Both the position numbers and the translations under genes were made by a program. The notes beneath the pieces were generated by a model. The model searched no databases. It worked only from the letters and a program-made list of their open reading frames with translations, and had not been told where the DNA came from. Below are positions 1 to 8,408 of a stretch of 46,068 bases of DNA, in pieces. The number at the start of each line of letters is the position of its first letter. Position 1 is the stretch's first letter. Source of the stretch: Methanomicrobia archaeon. Lineage in GTDB: Archaea; Halobacteriota; Bog-38; Methanoflorentales; Methanoflorentaceae. Location: positions 1 to 46,068 of the forward strand of contig JACTTZ010000015.1 of assembly GCA_015660915.1 (NCBI GenBank), in the 5' to 3' direction.

Positions 1-1
1 C

Positions 2-2368
2 CTCATTCAACGGAGCGAAGACGTCGATCTCAAGGGGCTTGAGGCCACACTCAAAGATCGATCTTGGGTGGTGCGCAAAGCAACCGCGAGCGCACTCGGC
101 GACGTCTACGCAGCACTCATTGCACGTGGCAAATCGGTTGACAGCAGGTTGCTCCTGCACGCTCTGTCGGAACCAAACGATGAACTTAGGCGCATTTCAG
201 TAATGGCGCTCTGCCGTGTCTACGCAGCACTCATTGAACGTGGCAAATCGGTTGACATCGCTCCTCTAGAGCGCCTCCTCACCGATCACGACACGCAGGT
301 TCGCCGAACAGCTGTCGAAGCGCTAGGCACGATCTATCCTGCGCTTTTTCAAAGGAAGGCGGCTGCTTTAAGGGTCAAAAAACTAGAGAGATCGGTGCGC
401 GACAAAAACGCAGTAATTCGTCTAGCAGCGGCTAAAGCTCTCGGCGACGTCTACGCAGCACTCATTGAGCGCGGGAACGAGCTTGATATGGCACCACTGG
501 AAAAGCTCCTGACCGATAACGACTCAGGCGTGCGTCGAGTCGCCGTCGAAGCGTTGGAGCGAGTCTACCCGAGACAGGTTGCCAGGGGAGGGATCGTGAA
601 TCTGCACGTATTGGAACGAGTGCTAGACGACGAGGCTGCTGACGTCCGTGTTGCGGCCCAACACCTTTTCGGCAGCGTCGCGCAAGCGATACTGCTGGGA
701 CACGACAGGGAAGAGTTTGAGGCGACGATTCGCGAACTGGGCGAGGAACTTAACAGGTCACTGTCTGCGCCGCTTTCTGGCGCGTATGCTCCCTATGTCC
801 ACTTAGAAAGAGACTCCCTTCACATAGGTCACCTCTCAATGAAAAAGAAGAGGCTGCGCACCAGTGCCCAATTGTGCATCGTGACCACGGCCGCTTACGA
901 GATGCTGAACACGATCGCTTCAGCGTATCTTTTGCGCCATCCGCTCTTGCTTATGGGTCCGACGTCTACCGGAAAAAGCTTCTTGATAAAGTGGCTCGCA
1001 GAGACGCTAGGCCACGAACACATCTCGTACACCCTCAATCCGTACGTTTCTAAGTCAGAACTCATAGGCGGCGTCAAGCCAAACCACCAAGGAACCTTTG
1101 TCTGGCAGGATGGAATCGTCCTCAAAGCAGCCAAACGCGGTACGTGGCTTGTTCTTGAGGAGCTGAACCTAGCGACTTCTGAAGTCCTCGAGATATTGAA
1201 TGACTACCTGATTACTGGCAAGTTTGTCTACTCAGAGAATGGCGATCAACGCCTACTCGAGCCGTCGAGCGAATTCCGGCTGTTTGCCACGGCGAACCCG
1301 CTGAGTTATGCGCAACGGGAACGGCTTTCGCAGGTGTTTGTGTCGAGATTCAAAGTGCAGTATCAGAGGGAACTGAGCGAAGAAGATCTGATAGAGATTC
1401 TAAGTGGATTGTTCGGTATTCCCGCTCATTTGGCGTATTCTATCGCATTTTTCCACATCACCGTGCAGGAACAAGCGGACTCGAAAGTCATCGGTAAGGA
1501 GGAAAAAGAGCCCTATATCTTCAGTTTGCGAGATTTGCTGCGGCTTGGAAGGCGATTGTCGCCCGCCATAAAGACGAATATGTCCGAACCCGCACTTCTA
1601 CGTCTCCTTGGCAAAGAATTGAGCAACGTCTATGTAGCTCGTGTAAGAAACAGCGACGAACGGGAGGCTTTGATTAAGCTTATTGATACCATCTTCGGCA
1701 TGACTGAAAGCAGCAATGACGATGCGATCATCACCCTTTCTGAACAGCTTGCTCAGCTCTTCGCCGACTTGCCAGTCACTCGGGGCCGATATTTCATTCC
1801 CGGTCAAGAGGCCAGAATTGGGCCGACCGAAACGCAGCGACACACTCTCGGGAGTGTGCTTAAAGCCCTTCTCTTCGATGAACCGGTTCTTTTAGTTGGC
1901 TATCCCGCCTCAGGCAAAACGACGTTAGTGCGCTATCTCGCACGAGAGAAGAAAACAGACCTCTACTACGTCAACCTTTCATCAGATTCGGGCCTCGAGG
2001 AGCTCTTGGGAGGTTTTTCACAAGACCGGAGCGGCAAATGGCGGTACAAGCGAGGCCTTCTCTTTAAAGCTGCTAAGAAGGGCGCGTGGCTTTTAATCGA
2101 CGAGGCGAACCTAAACCCTCTCTCTGAATACCTCAACACGTTACTTGACTTCGGCTATATCACCGACGAAGAGGGGACTGTCTTTAAACTCCATCCTAAC
2201 TTCAGGTTGTTCTTTTCCATCAATCCGCCTAAGATCCACCCATCGAGAAACGTGCTCTCCCCGGCCCTGCGCACCCGATTCAATGAGATATGGATCGAAG
2301 AGATAACCGATGTTGCAGAGTTATCCGAATTGGTGGATACTTGGAAGCGGGCCCGACCCTCGATGTAA
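2..2368 (+). CDS. HEAT-repeat protein with two AAA+ (AAA_5/MoxR-like) ATPase modules, 5' partial
   Basis: The frame is open to the first bases of the window, so the N-terminus lies outside; the first internal start would be GTG at 68. Counting from 68, residues 1 to about 215 are HEAT-like helical repeats of about 39 residues. Two AAA+ modules of the dynein-related AAA_5/MoxR kind follow. The first has Walker A GPTSTGKS (about 297-304) and a Walker B ending in LVLEELN. The second has GYPASGKT (about 611-619) and LLIDEAN. The family uses ATP to remodel or load protein partners; the HEAT part is probably the partner-binding scaffold. It ends in TAA followed by a T-rich stretch. The substrate is unknown. 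A MoxR-type role with the nearby transglutaminase is only a guess, since that gene is convergent. Confidence 0.85.
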   Translation, partial: LIQRSEDVDLKGLEATLKDRSWVVRKATASALGDVYAALIARGKSVDSRLLLHALSEPNDELRRISVMALCRVYAALIERGKSVDIAPLERLLTDHDTQVRRTAVEALGTIYPALFQRKAAALRVKKLERSVRDKNAVIRLAAAKALGDVYAALIERGNELDMAPLEKLLTDNDSGVRRVAVEALERVYPRQVARGGIVNLHVLERVLDDEAADVRVAAQHLFGSVAQAILLGHDREEFEATIRELGEELNRSLSAPLSGAYAPYVHLERDSLHIGHLSMKKKRLRTSAQLCIVTTAAYEMLNTIASAYLLRHPLLLMGPTSTGKSFLIKWLAETLGHEHISYTLNPYVSKSELIGGVKPNHQGTFVWQDGIVLKAAKRGTWLVLEELNLATSEVLEILNDYLITGKFVYSENGDQRLLEPSSEFRLFATANPLSYAQRERLSQVFVSRFKVQYQRELSEEDLIEILSGLFGIPAHLAYSIAFFHITVQEQADSKVIGKEEKEPYIFSLRDLLRLGRRLSPAIKTNMSEPALLRLLGKELSNVYVARVRNSDEREALIKLIDTIFGMTESSNDDAIITLSEQLAQLFADLPVTRGRYFIPGQEARIGPTETQRHTLGSVLKALLFDEPVLLVGYPASGKTTLVRYLAREKKTDLYYVNLSSDSGLEELLGGFSQDRSGKWRYKRGLLFKAAKKGAWLLIDEANLNPLSEYLNTLLDFGYITDEEGTVFKLHPNFRLFFSINPPKIHPSRNVLSPALRTRFNEIWIEEITDVAELSELVDTWKRARPSM

Positions 2369-2452
2369 GAATCGGATGTGCGCATTTCACGAATAGCTTC
2401 AGTCGTACTGATTCTAACTCGTTTATGAGAGATAGAGTCTGAGCTTGTGCAG

Positions 2453-2468
2453 GTTTTCGTTTTTTTCT
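2453..2468 (+). terminator. T-run terminator after the HEAT/AAA+ gene
   Basis: A run of seven T preceded by another short T stretch lies about 90 bp after the TAA stop of the ATPase gene. Such T-runs are typical archaeal transcription stop signals. No hairpin is needed or evident. Confidence 0.45.
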
Positions 2469-2592
2469 AAACCCCACGTGCACCGCGCCCATCCTAAAGG
2501 AAAGCCCTGTTTGCCGTTATCTGCGACAGAGTCCGCACGTGCGCCACGCGGCTTTGAGAATCCTTAAGTAGGTGTCCACTCACTTTTCTGCA

Positions 2593-3150
2593 ATGACTGA
2601 AATTGCGCTCATCTGGGATCGCCCGCTTCTTTTTGAGAAGTTTTTTGTTGAATATGGATTTGCATATGAGCGCGTTTCACCGTTACAGATCGGGACCGCA
2701 TACTCTCCGAAATTCAAGGTGGCGGTACTTCCTGTTGGTTTTGGAAATCCGGCGTATAGTACGGTCGCGAAAGCAGTGAAAAGCCTTGGAACGCCACTTC
2801 AGCAGTTTGTCCGAAAGGGTGGAACATTGGTAGCGTTCAGCCCCTATGTCGACGACTACGACTTCGTGTGGCTCAAGCTACCGTACAAGTTTAGGCTCCT
2901 CGCGCGCGACCAAGCCGTAAAAATCGGCATCAAAAAACAGCACCCCGCTGCCCGCATCCTCGACGTGCTTGAGGCTAACATCGACGGCTATTTCACAGGA
3001 GTAACTGACGACGACGTGATATTGCAGTCAGAAGATGGCGCAGTGTTGACAGTGACAGCGATGGGCCTAGGGAACATCATACTGTCAACCATTCACGAGT
3101 TTCCCGCAAGACAATTCATCGCGTGGACTCTCGAAGTGGCGCAAACGTGA
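2593..3150 (+). CDS. Class I glutamine-amidotransferase-like (ThuA/GATase1 fold) protein
   Basis: About 185 residues. The alternating hydrophobic strands, the segment FVRKGGTLVAFSPYVDD (about 80-97) and the late strand GLGNIILSTIHEF resemble the GATase1/ThuA-like flavodoxin-like fold, in which a domain assesses a region after the 'G-G-T-L-V' strand. No clear catalytic Cys nucleophile is visible, so activity is doubtful. I chose ATG 2593 over GTG 2572 because a TATA-like TTAAGTA lies about 27 bp upstream, which would give a leaderless message; GTG 2572 remains possible. It is convergent with the transglutaminase gene. Family assignment is tentative. Confidence 0.6.
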   Translation: MTEIALIWDRPLLFEKFFVEYGFAYERVSPLQIGTAYSPKFKVAVLPVGFGNPAYSTVAKAVKSLGTPLQQFVRKGGTLVAFSPYVDDYDFVWLKLPYKFRLLARDQAVKIGIKKQHPAARILDVLEANIDGYFTGVTDDDVILQSEDGAVLTVTAMGLGNIILSTIHEFPARQFIAWTLEVAQT

Positions 3151-3172
3151 GATGCGAAGGAGAGCGCCGCGG

Positions 3173-4360
3173 CTAACGACGCCGTCTGTGCGCGAGTAGG
3201 AGTCCGGAGCTTACGATGACTACGAAAGCGGCCGCGACGGCTAATGCGAGCCAAATCAAAAGTTCCTCGCTGCTGACTACGTTAATATGATCATTGATCG
3301 CGCCGCCGTGAGCCATCTCCTGCGACATGACCATCTGGTTCGAGGCAGTTGACGTTTGGACGATACGCAAAGCTGAAGTATCCTGCACGATGGTAGCACT
3401 TGACGAGTCGTTGATAGCCACGCGTCCGCTATTACCGCCCGTATACGTATAGATAAGTTTATTTGGAACGTCAGCCGCGTCTGCACCGACAGCCTCGCGT
3501 ACGTGATGATCGTCGACAAAGCCTAACGTTTTTTGTGGCTCGTACGGCACCCATCCTAAGTCCGGATAGTACACTTCGATCCAAGAATGCGGTCCGGCGT
3601 CCCAACGATATCCGTAACTCGTCACGTAGTCATTCACCTGTATCTCACCGTTGACTAGATAGCCACTTACATATCGAGCAGGTATGCCAACGCTTCGCAG
3701 CAGTGCAAGGGAGAGGTGAGCATAGTTCTCGCAAGTTCCTCGCCTGTTGTGGAACGTCCAAGACGCGTCGTGACTCGCCACGTTGGCGTCGTATTTGAGG
3801 TTATCACTGACCCAGAGCATAATGGACGTTACCGCCGCGCTCTCATAGGGCGTGTTATTTGTGAGCGCTTTGGCGGTGTTCTTGATCTCGCTATCGTTGG
3901 ACTGGACATGTTTCGAGGCTGACAAATATTTGCTTGCGCCCTCATCGGAAACAGGGAGCTTAACTGGAAACTGTGATTCTGAATTCAATCCGTCGACGTG
4001 CACGTCGATCTTTAGGTCGGCGTCTATTGTGTAATTCAACCTCGCTGGCGGGTTGATCCACGTCGCGCAGATTCCTTCGCTCGTCGGAACGACAGTATCA
4101 GGTCTCTTGCTGTACGAAATGTGGAAGGACTGCATTTCCAGCGAATATCCGAAAAGCGTGGCATTCAGCGCACCCGGGAGTTCCACTACTAGCGTCTGAG
4201 TTCCGTCAGGTGCACTTATCTCTCGCGTCTGAACGTAATGCACTGAACTCGCCATAGTGCCCTGACAAAGCAGCACGTCTCCCGATCCTTGAAGCGGCAT
4301 CAAAAAAGCAATTACGATAAGCGCGCAGGCAACGGTCTTCATATATAAGTCAAACTTCAC
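3173..4360 (-). CDS. Membrane-anchored transglutaminase-like protein
   Basis: 395 residues. A signal peptide (hydrophobic core at about residues 8-23) leads to a beta-rich extracellular part. The transglutaminase core follows: the Cys lies in RRGTCENYAHL, next comes GIPARYVSGYL, and the His lies in GPHSWIEVYYPDLGWVPYEP, the usual Cys-His-Asp arrangement. Near the C-terminus a single hydrophobic helix is followed by HRRRR, which anchors the protein with its bulk outside the cell. Enzymes of this fold act as proteases or transamidases on surface proteins. A second in-frame ATG six codons in is an alternative start. The stop is TAG. Confidence 0.85.
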   Translation of the reverse strand: MKFDLYMKTVACALIVIAFLMPLQGSGDVLLCQGTMASSVHYVQTREISAPDGTQTLVVELPGALNATLFGYSLEMQSFHISYSKRPDTVVPTSEGICATWINPPARLNYTIDADLKIDVHVDGLNSESQFPVKLPVSDEGASKYLSASKHVQSNDSEIKNTAKALTNNTPYESAAVTSIMLWVSDNLKYDANVASHDASWTFHNRRGTCENYAHLSLALLRSVGIPARYVSGYLVNGEIQVNDYVTSYGYRWDAGPHSWIEVYYPDLGWVPYEPQKTLGFVDDHHVREAVGADAADVPNKLIYTYTGGNSGRVAINDSSSATIVQDTSALRIVQTSTASNQMVMSQEMAHGGAINDHINVVSSEELLIWLALAVAAAFVVIVSSGLLLAHRRRR

Positions 4361-4612
4361 GAGAAACGGATGCTATGCAAATAACTTTTCTTCTACAACT
4401 TAAAGATTGGTGTGCGACCCACCGCGCCGTTTGCTCCTCAACCGCAGTCAAAGATATAGGTCCACCAGCGTTCAGCGGCTCCTTCTTAAAGTCTTCCAGT
4501 CTATATGCCACTTCCGCGAACTTACTTCGGCCGGATTAAGGCCCATGCGCTTGACGAAATCTAATGGGGATGCATAGCTTGGCGTAAAGAAAATTAAATC
4601 CGCCTCCACCAA
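4356..4612 (-). pseudogene. Possible decayed reading frame between transglutaminase and BofA-like genes
   Basis: This 310-base gap contains no intact gene. On the minus strand two overlapping frames look protein-like. One runs from a TTG near 4612 to TGA at 4472 and contains SPLDFVKRMGLNPAEV. The other continues with VAYRLEDFKKEPLNAGGPIS and AVEEQTARWVAHQ to a TGA at about 4356. Joining them needs one frameshift. I do not recognise the family, and chance open frames cannot be excluded. Confidence 0.3.
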
Positions 4613-4670
4613 AAAACGGCCTCCAAGGATTTATTTTGACGACCGAGGACTGGAAGTCAGATCATTAGAC

Positions 4671-4931
4671 TCAAGCAATAATGCCGAGCACGAAGAGCAG
4701 TATTACTAGCAAAGCTCCAGGGATCCCCGCCAACGCACAAACAAGTATAGTGAAGAGGTTTATGGGCACCGCAATCCCGATGAAGTCCGCCAAAGCGAGA
4801 ACAATGATACCGAGTATCGAATTGACTACTAAGTACTTGCCAAATCTGAGGCCGAGTTTAACTAGAATGTACAGCACGATCAAAACTAGAATCGCGACAA
4901 TGAGGAATCCTATCGCAGTGGTAACGTCCAT
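4671..4931 (-). CDS. BofA-like small integral membrane protein
   Basis: 86 residues, almost entirely hydrophobic. Helices lie at about 5-26, 38-56 and 60-85. The segment LVVNSILGIIVLALADFIG followed by VPINLFTILVCALAGIPG matches the conserved core of the pro-sigmaK processing inhibitor BofA family (PF07441), which also has many archaeal members of unknown role. Archaea have no sigmaK, so the bacterial name describes ancestry only. A TATA-like CTTATTTTTAAG lies about 55 bp upstream. No partner protease is nearby. Confidence 0.75.
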   Translation of the reverse strand: MDVTTAIGFLIVAILVLIVLYILVKLGLRFGKYLVVNSILGIIVLALADFIGIAVPINLFTILVCALAGIPGALLVILLFVLGIIA

Positions 4932-5156
4932 CAGGCCAACTTAAGCCATCAGTGGGAAATAGTTTTCGATTTTGCCCTTGATGCTTAAAAATAAGCCAGT
5001 GGTAGATCGGAAGCAGTGTTAGCGTGTTTCTGACTAGTGAGGCGATCATGGCAGGCCGTGCGCCACTCGAGTTTTTTATCCGAAGCGGTTTGCAAGAGTC
5101 TCGGCTGCTCACGTTAATGCCGAGTTGCGAACTGCCATTGGCACTCCCTGCAGCAC

Positions 5157-5795
5157 TTAGATGTTCACGAACCCGTTGTAAACGAAAACTAACCCAAGTA
5201 TAGACAAAAAAACCCCACAGCTTGTCAGAACGAAGCGATAGGCTCTATCCCCTGTAACCGCAGCCCCTCTATCTGTGCAGATAGAAACGAACCCGTACCA
5301 GGAGAAATCTGAAGACCAATGGCCAATGAGAAATGCAGTCAGTCCCACTAATCCCGCAAGTCTCAGACCCTGAAAAACAAATGCCGCTCCGACCGTAAAC
5401 CACCACAGGAAGAAGAATGGATTCGACAAGCTGGTTATTATGCCGCCATAGATAGGCCCGTATGCAAGGGTCCTTTTTTCGGCAGCCGTCTGGATGGAGG
5501 CATTCCCTCGGCCGCTCTTTATCAAATTGATGCCCATGAACACAAGAAATGCTCCTCCAATAACGCAGATTGCAATAAATGGCGCTTTTAGTCCTATGAT
5601 CTGGCTAAGGCCTAGACCGAGAAGCACGATCATACCAGTTTCAGCTACGATGTGACCGAAAACCACACTCGTTCCGGCCTTGTAACCCTTTTTGAATGAT
5701 TCGGTTATTGAGACCGTAAGCATTGGGCCTGGCACAATAGCACCAGAGAAACCCACAAGAAAAGCTGAGAAACCAAAAGCGAGGAGTTCAACTAT
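5157..5795 (-). CDS. LysE/RhtB-family amino-acid exporter, non-standard start
   Basis: The coding frame has the LysE hallmark GFSGAIVPGPML in its first helix region, GHWSSDFSWYGFVS near the C-terminus and about six membrane helices, so it is probably an exporter of amino acids or similar small molecules. The first ordinary start is GTG at 5756, which would remove most of helix 1. The hydrophobic residues of helix 1 (VELLAFGFSAFLV) are in frame upstream back to a TAA at 5801. Only ATA at 5795 is start-like there, and a GGTGAG Shine-Dalgarno motif ends 7 bases before it. I therefore extend the gene to 5795. Start at 5756, or a start codon lost by mutation, are alternatives. Confidence 0.75.
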   Translation of the reverse strand: MVELLAFGFSAFLVGFSGAIVPGPMLTVSITESFKKGYKAGTSVVFGHIVAETGMIVLLGLGLSQIIGLKAPFIAICVIGGAFLVFMGINLIKSGRGNASIQTAAEKRTLAYGPIYGGIITSLSNPFFFLWWFTVGAAFVFQGLRLAGLVGLTAFLIGHWSSDFSWYGFVSICTDRGAAVTGDRAYRFVLTSCGVFLSILGLVFVYNGFVNI

Positions 5796-5803
5796 CGTTT
5801 AGC

Positions 5804-6019
5804 TCACCCTATTGTCCTTATTCGTCCTTTTATCCTCGGAATCCCTTTTATTGACAAGAAGAGGTTGATAATAATACCTCTGGCAGGTGCCGCAATATAT
5901 TCCTTGTCTTGCAGGACAATAACTCCGCCGGACGCGACGCTATTGTCACAAGCAAATCTTTTCAATCTGCGTTCTTGCTTTTTGCCGATGTGCGCGTTGT
6001 GCAGGCTGTCCAAAGACAA
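5804..6019 (-). CDS. Small open frame upstream of LysE, unrecognised
   Basis: 71 codons, basic, unlike any family I know. Support is weak: it ends in TGA within the GGTGA motif that precedes the LysE frame, as in a translationally coupled pair, and it lies in an otherwise empty 312-base gap. No TATA box or Shine-Dalgarno site is clear before its ATG. It may be a chance open frame. Confidence 0.25.
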   Translation of the reverse strand: MSLDSLHNAHIGKKQERRLKRFACDNSVASGGVIVLQDKEYIAAPARGIIINLFLSIKGIPRIKGRIRTIG

Positions 6020-6068
6020 CTAAAAGCTGTGGATCTAAATCGAGCTATTATGTGATCACTCTGTCAGT

Positions 6069-6599
6069 TCACTGCTGCGAAGGACGGCGTGAGGGCTCCG
6101 CCCCCTCCAAGCTAAAGAATTCGTAACTCGATGTGGCGTATAAATGTCCCGCTTTTTGGGGCTCACCGCGTGTCGCTACGACTTCTCCTACAAATACTGT
6201 ATGATCACCCGTCTCGAACTGCCCGATTACTTTGCATTCAAACGCCACAGTCGATCCTTCAATGGTTGGCACCTGCACCGCGACAGAGTCAATCAATACG
6301 AGGCCCGTTTCTTTGATCTTATCAAGATCTCGTCCCGATCTCGTGCCGCAAAACCATGCTGCCTCAGCTTGTTCTGCACTTGGATAGTGGACCACGAACT
6401 CCTTGTGAAAATCAATCCCTGCGTGCGAATAGCGCGAATGATCAATTGAGATCATCAACAAGAAAGGGTCAAACGACGTGCGGGTCACCCACGATACACC
6501 AAGTGCGTTCGGCCTTCCGTTTGTATCGAGTGACGTCACGAGGCTATAGATCATTGGCGCAGCGAGCGCAACGCCCTCGTTTGGGGTCAGTGTTTTCAT
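6069..6599 (-). CDS. Flavin reductase-like FMN-binding protein
   Basis: 176 residues of the flavin reductase-like (split-barrel, DIM6/NtaB) family. Typical segments are the N-terminal MIYSLVTSLDTNGRPNALGVSW, then PFLLMISIDHSRYSHAGI and EFVVHYPSAEQAEAAWFCGTRSGRD (the FMN-phosphate contact region), and GDHTVFVGEVVA near the end. Members bind FMN and reduce flavins or act on F420- or NAD(P)H-linked electron transfer. GAGGAG lies just upstream of the ATG. The MBL-fold gene lies upstream on the same strand with a 73-bp gap, so the two probably form one unit. The electron donor cannot be told from sequence. Confidence 0.85.
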   Translation of the reverse strand: MKTLTPNEGVALAAPMIYSLVTSLDTNGRPNALGVSWVTRTSFDPFLLMISIDHSRYSHAGIDFHKEFVVHYPSAEQAEAAWFCGTRSGRDLDKIKETGLVLIDSVAVQVPTIEGSTVAFECKVIGQFETGDHTVFVGEVVATRGEPQKAGHLYATSSYEFFSLEGAEPSRRPSQQ

Positions 6600-6672
6600 T
6601 TTAGCTCCTCAGGTGAATATGGTCTCTCTGGCTTATGTGCCCTTTGGAGTTTTGTAGCTTAGAAATAGGACG

Positions 6673-7311
6673 CTATATCCAGTCGTTCATCGCTGATTGA
6701 AAATCCGTTGTGAAACCGGTGTGCGCAGTGACCATCAGGGATATGTTCTTCAATTTTGCCAACTTTTTTATGGATTCTGTTTGTGTCGCGATGTCCATGT
6801 GTATCATATCTCCTAACTTCCTTCTTGAGAAGGGACGAACCTTGCCCTCTCTTAAAGCCAGCGTATCGCCGACGAATAGGATAGAACCATTGACCAAGTA
6901 TGACATGGAGCCCGGAGTATGGCCTGGCGTTGCCACCGCCTCTATCCTCGTCTGTCCTGCCTGGACGATATCCCCGTTTTTAAGTAGTGCATAGGCTTTC
7001 TTAAGCGGCGCATTATGCACGAACCCTAGAAATCGCGGCGTTGTTCTGTTAATCATCTGCTCTTCATCGACGGACAAGTACACGTTGGCATTTTTAAAAA
7101 GACCCAGGCCAGCTACATGATCACGATCGGTGTGCGTGAGAAACACGTACTCCACGTTTTCAGGCTTAAAACCTAGCGCATCAAACTCTCGCTTGATGGG
7201 GGCCTCAATGATGCCGGTATCGAAGCAAATTGGCGAATCTTCTGCCGTGTACAAGAACATACTGACCGCTCTAGTTTTAACTTCATACACGTTGTCTGCT
7301 ATCCACACCAC
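6673..7311 (-). CDS. Metallo-beta-lactamase-fold hydrolase
   Basis: About 212 residues of the MBL fold. The metal motif reads THTDRDHVAG, so the second His of HxHxDH is Asp; later ligands are in TPGHTPGSMSYLV, VGDTL and VTAHTGF. Such proteins hydrolyse thioesters, lactones or related substrates. I chose GTG 7311 over TTG 7317: AGGAG sits six bases before it, and its G-T-G overlaps the TAG stop of the frame upstream (TAGTG), as in coupled genes. The flavin reductase follows on the same strand. Confidence 0.85.
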   Translation of the reverse strand: MVWIADNVYEVKTRAVSMFLYTAEDSPICFDTGIIEAPIKREFDALGFKPENVEYVFLTHTDRDHVAGLGLFKNANVYLSVDEEQMINRTTPRFLGFVHNAPLKKAYALLKNGDIVQAGQTRIEAVATPGHTPGSMSYLVNGSILFVGDTLALREGKVRPFSRRKLGDMIHMDIATQTESIKKLAKLKNISLMVTAHTGFTTDFQSAMNDWI

Positions 7312-7532
7312 TAACAACTCCTATTTCCAGCCGATGCTGCCCATCTGTGAGATGATTGCCCCCATATATCCTTTTTTGCGCCGCTAACGATCGGAAAGTA
7401 GGTCTCGCACTCAACAAAAACGGGTTTGCAAAGCGTGTGCACATCGTGTTGAGTCACGTCAAAAGAAGACCTACCGAAGCCGAAACGATCGTCGCCGTCA
7501 AGCTCAAAGTCAATCTCACCGACGTTCTGACC
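7311..7532 (-). CDS. Open frame coupled to the MBL gene, no standard start codon
   Basis: 74 codons between TAA (7535) and TAG (7311). The residues look protein-like: acidic and aromatic, for example EIDFELDGDDRFGFG, then HTLCKPVFVECETYFPIVSG. The TAG overlaps the GTG of the MBL gene. A good TATA box (7558-7567, minus strand) would start transcription near 7536. No ATG, GTG or TTG occurs before GTG at 7457, so the gene either starts there (about 48 residues), uses ATT at 7514, or has lost its start. Family unrecognised. Confidence 0.4.
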   Translation of the reverse strand, partial: GQNVGEIDFELDGDDRFGFGRSSFDVTQHDVHTLCKPVFVECETYFPIVSGAKKDIWGQSSHRWAASAGNRSC

Positions 7533-7557
7533 TTAAACGGCTTGTCTAACCAAGGAA

Positions 7558-7567
7558 GGTATATAAA
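7558..7567 (-). promoter_or_regulatory. TATA box upstream of the MBL/flavin-reductase unit
   Basis: Read on the minus strand the box is TTTATATACC, a strong archaeal TATA element. Transcription would begin near 7536 and run into the 7311-7532 frame, the MBL gene and the flavin reductase. Confidence 0.55.
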
Positions 7568-7648
7568 AGAAGCTTCACAAAGGACGTCTACAAGCCTGCA
7601 AGGGTGGCCGTGAGAGGCGCCGCGCGCCACAAACGCCAGCGATCGTCG

Positions 7649-7658
7649 ATAAATAAAT
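7649..7658 (+). promoter_or_regulatory. TATA box of the ABC exporter operon
   Basis: ATAAATAAAT is centred about 27 bp before the ATG at 7680, which predicts a leaderless or near-leaderless message. A GGAGGCGGGA stretch also lies before the ATG and could serve as a ribosome site on longer transcripts. Confidence 0.6.
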
Positions 7659-7679
7659 GGGCTGGAGGCGGGAGTCCGT

Positions 7680-8408
7680 ATGAAGGACGATGTTTGCATT
7701 CGCAACCTTGAAAAGGACTTTGGTGGATTTAAAGCAATCAACAATCTGTCGCTTCGCGTAAAGCATGGTGAGATCTACGGGTTGCTCGGTCCAAACGGTG
7801 CAGGGAAGACGACAGCCATTAAAATCCTCTGCGGATTGCTGCGTCCATCGTCGGGAGAAGCTTACGTGCTCGGGACGAAGGTACCCGATCCCGGAATGGC
7901 GTCGAGCGTCGGATATATGCCGCAGGAGCTGGCACTGTACCGTAATTTGACAGTGCACGAAAACCTTGCGTTTTATGGCGAGGTGTTTGGCCTCAGCAAA
8001 AAGGAAATTGAGACGCGCGAACAGGCGCTTCTCAAGCTAGTCGATCTCGAGGCTTCGAAGGATGTACTTATCGATGAACTGAGTGGCGGCATGCAACACC
8101 GCATCTCCCTCGCCTGCACGTTGCTGCACGAACCACAGCTCCTGTTTCTTGACGAGCCGACTGTAGGGGTGGATCCCGATCTGCGCGCAACATTCTGGCG
8201 CTACTTTGAGGGGTTGCGCGATGCCGGGATTACGATGCTCATCACGACGCACTACATGGATGAGGCGCGCCACTGTGATCGTATCGGCTTTATGCGCGAT
8301 GGGCGCATCATCGCTGAAGGTTCACCACAGGAACTCCTCGAGTTAACGCACACTGACTCGCTCGAGGACGCATTTTTGGCGTACTCACGAACTGAGGGAC
8401 TGCAATGA
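7680..8408 (+). CDS. ABC transporter ATP-binding protein (ABC-2 type exporter)
   Basis: 242 residues, normal for the family. Walker A GPNGAGKT is at 37-44, then the signature LSGGMQHR, Walker B LLFLDEPTVGVDP and the switch His in TTHYMDEA. It hydrolyses ATP to drive the permease encoded next, whose ATG overlaps this stop codon (ATGA at 8405-8408). The pair resembles drug, lipid or antibiotic exporters of the ABC-2 (CcmA/DrrA-like) class; the substrate is not deducible. Confidence 0.95.
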   Translation: MKDDVCIRNLEKDFGGFKAINNLSLRVKHGEIYGLLGPNGAGKTTAIKILCGLLRPSSGEAYVLGTKVPDPGMASSVGYMPQELALYRNLTVHENLAFYGEVFGLSKKEIETREQALLKLVDLEASKDVLIDELSGGMQHRISLACTLLHEPQLLFLDEPTVGVDPDLRATFWRYFEGLRDAGITMLITTHYMDEARHCDRIGFMRDGRIIAEGSPQELLELTHTDSLEDAFLAYSRTEGLQ

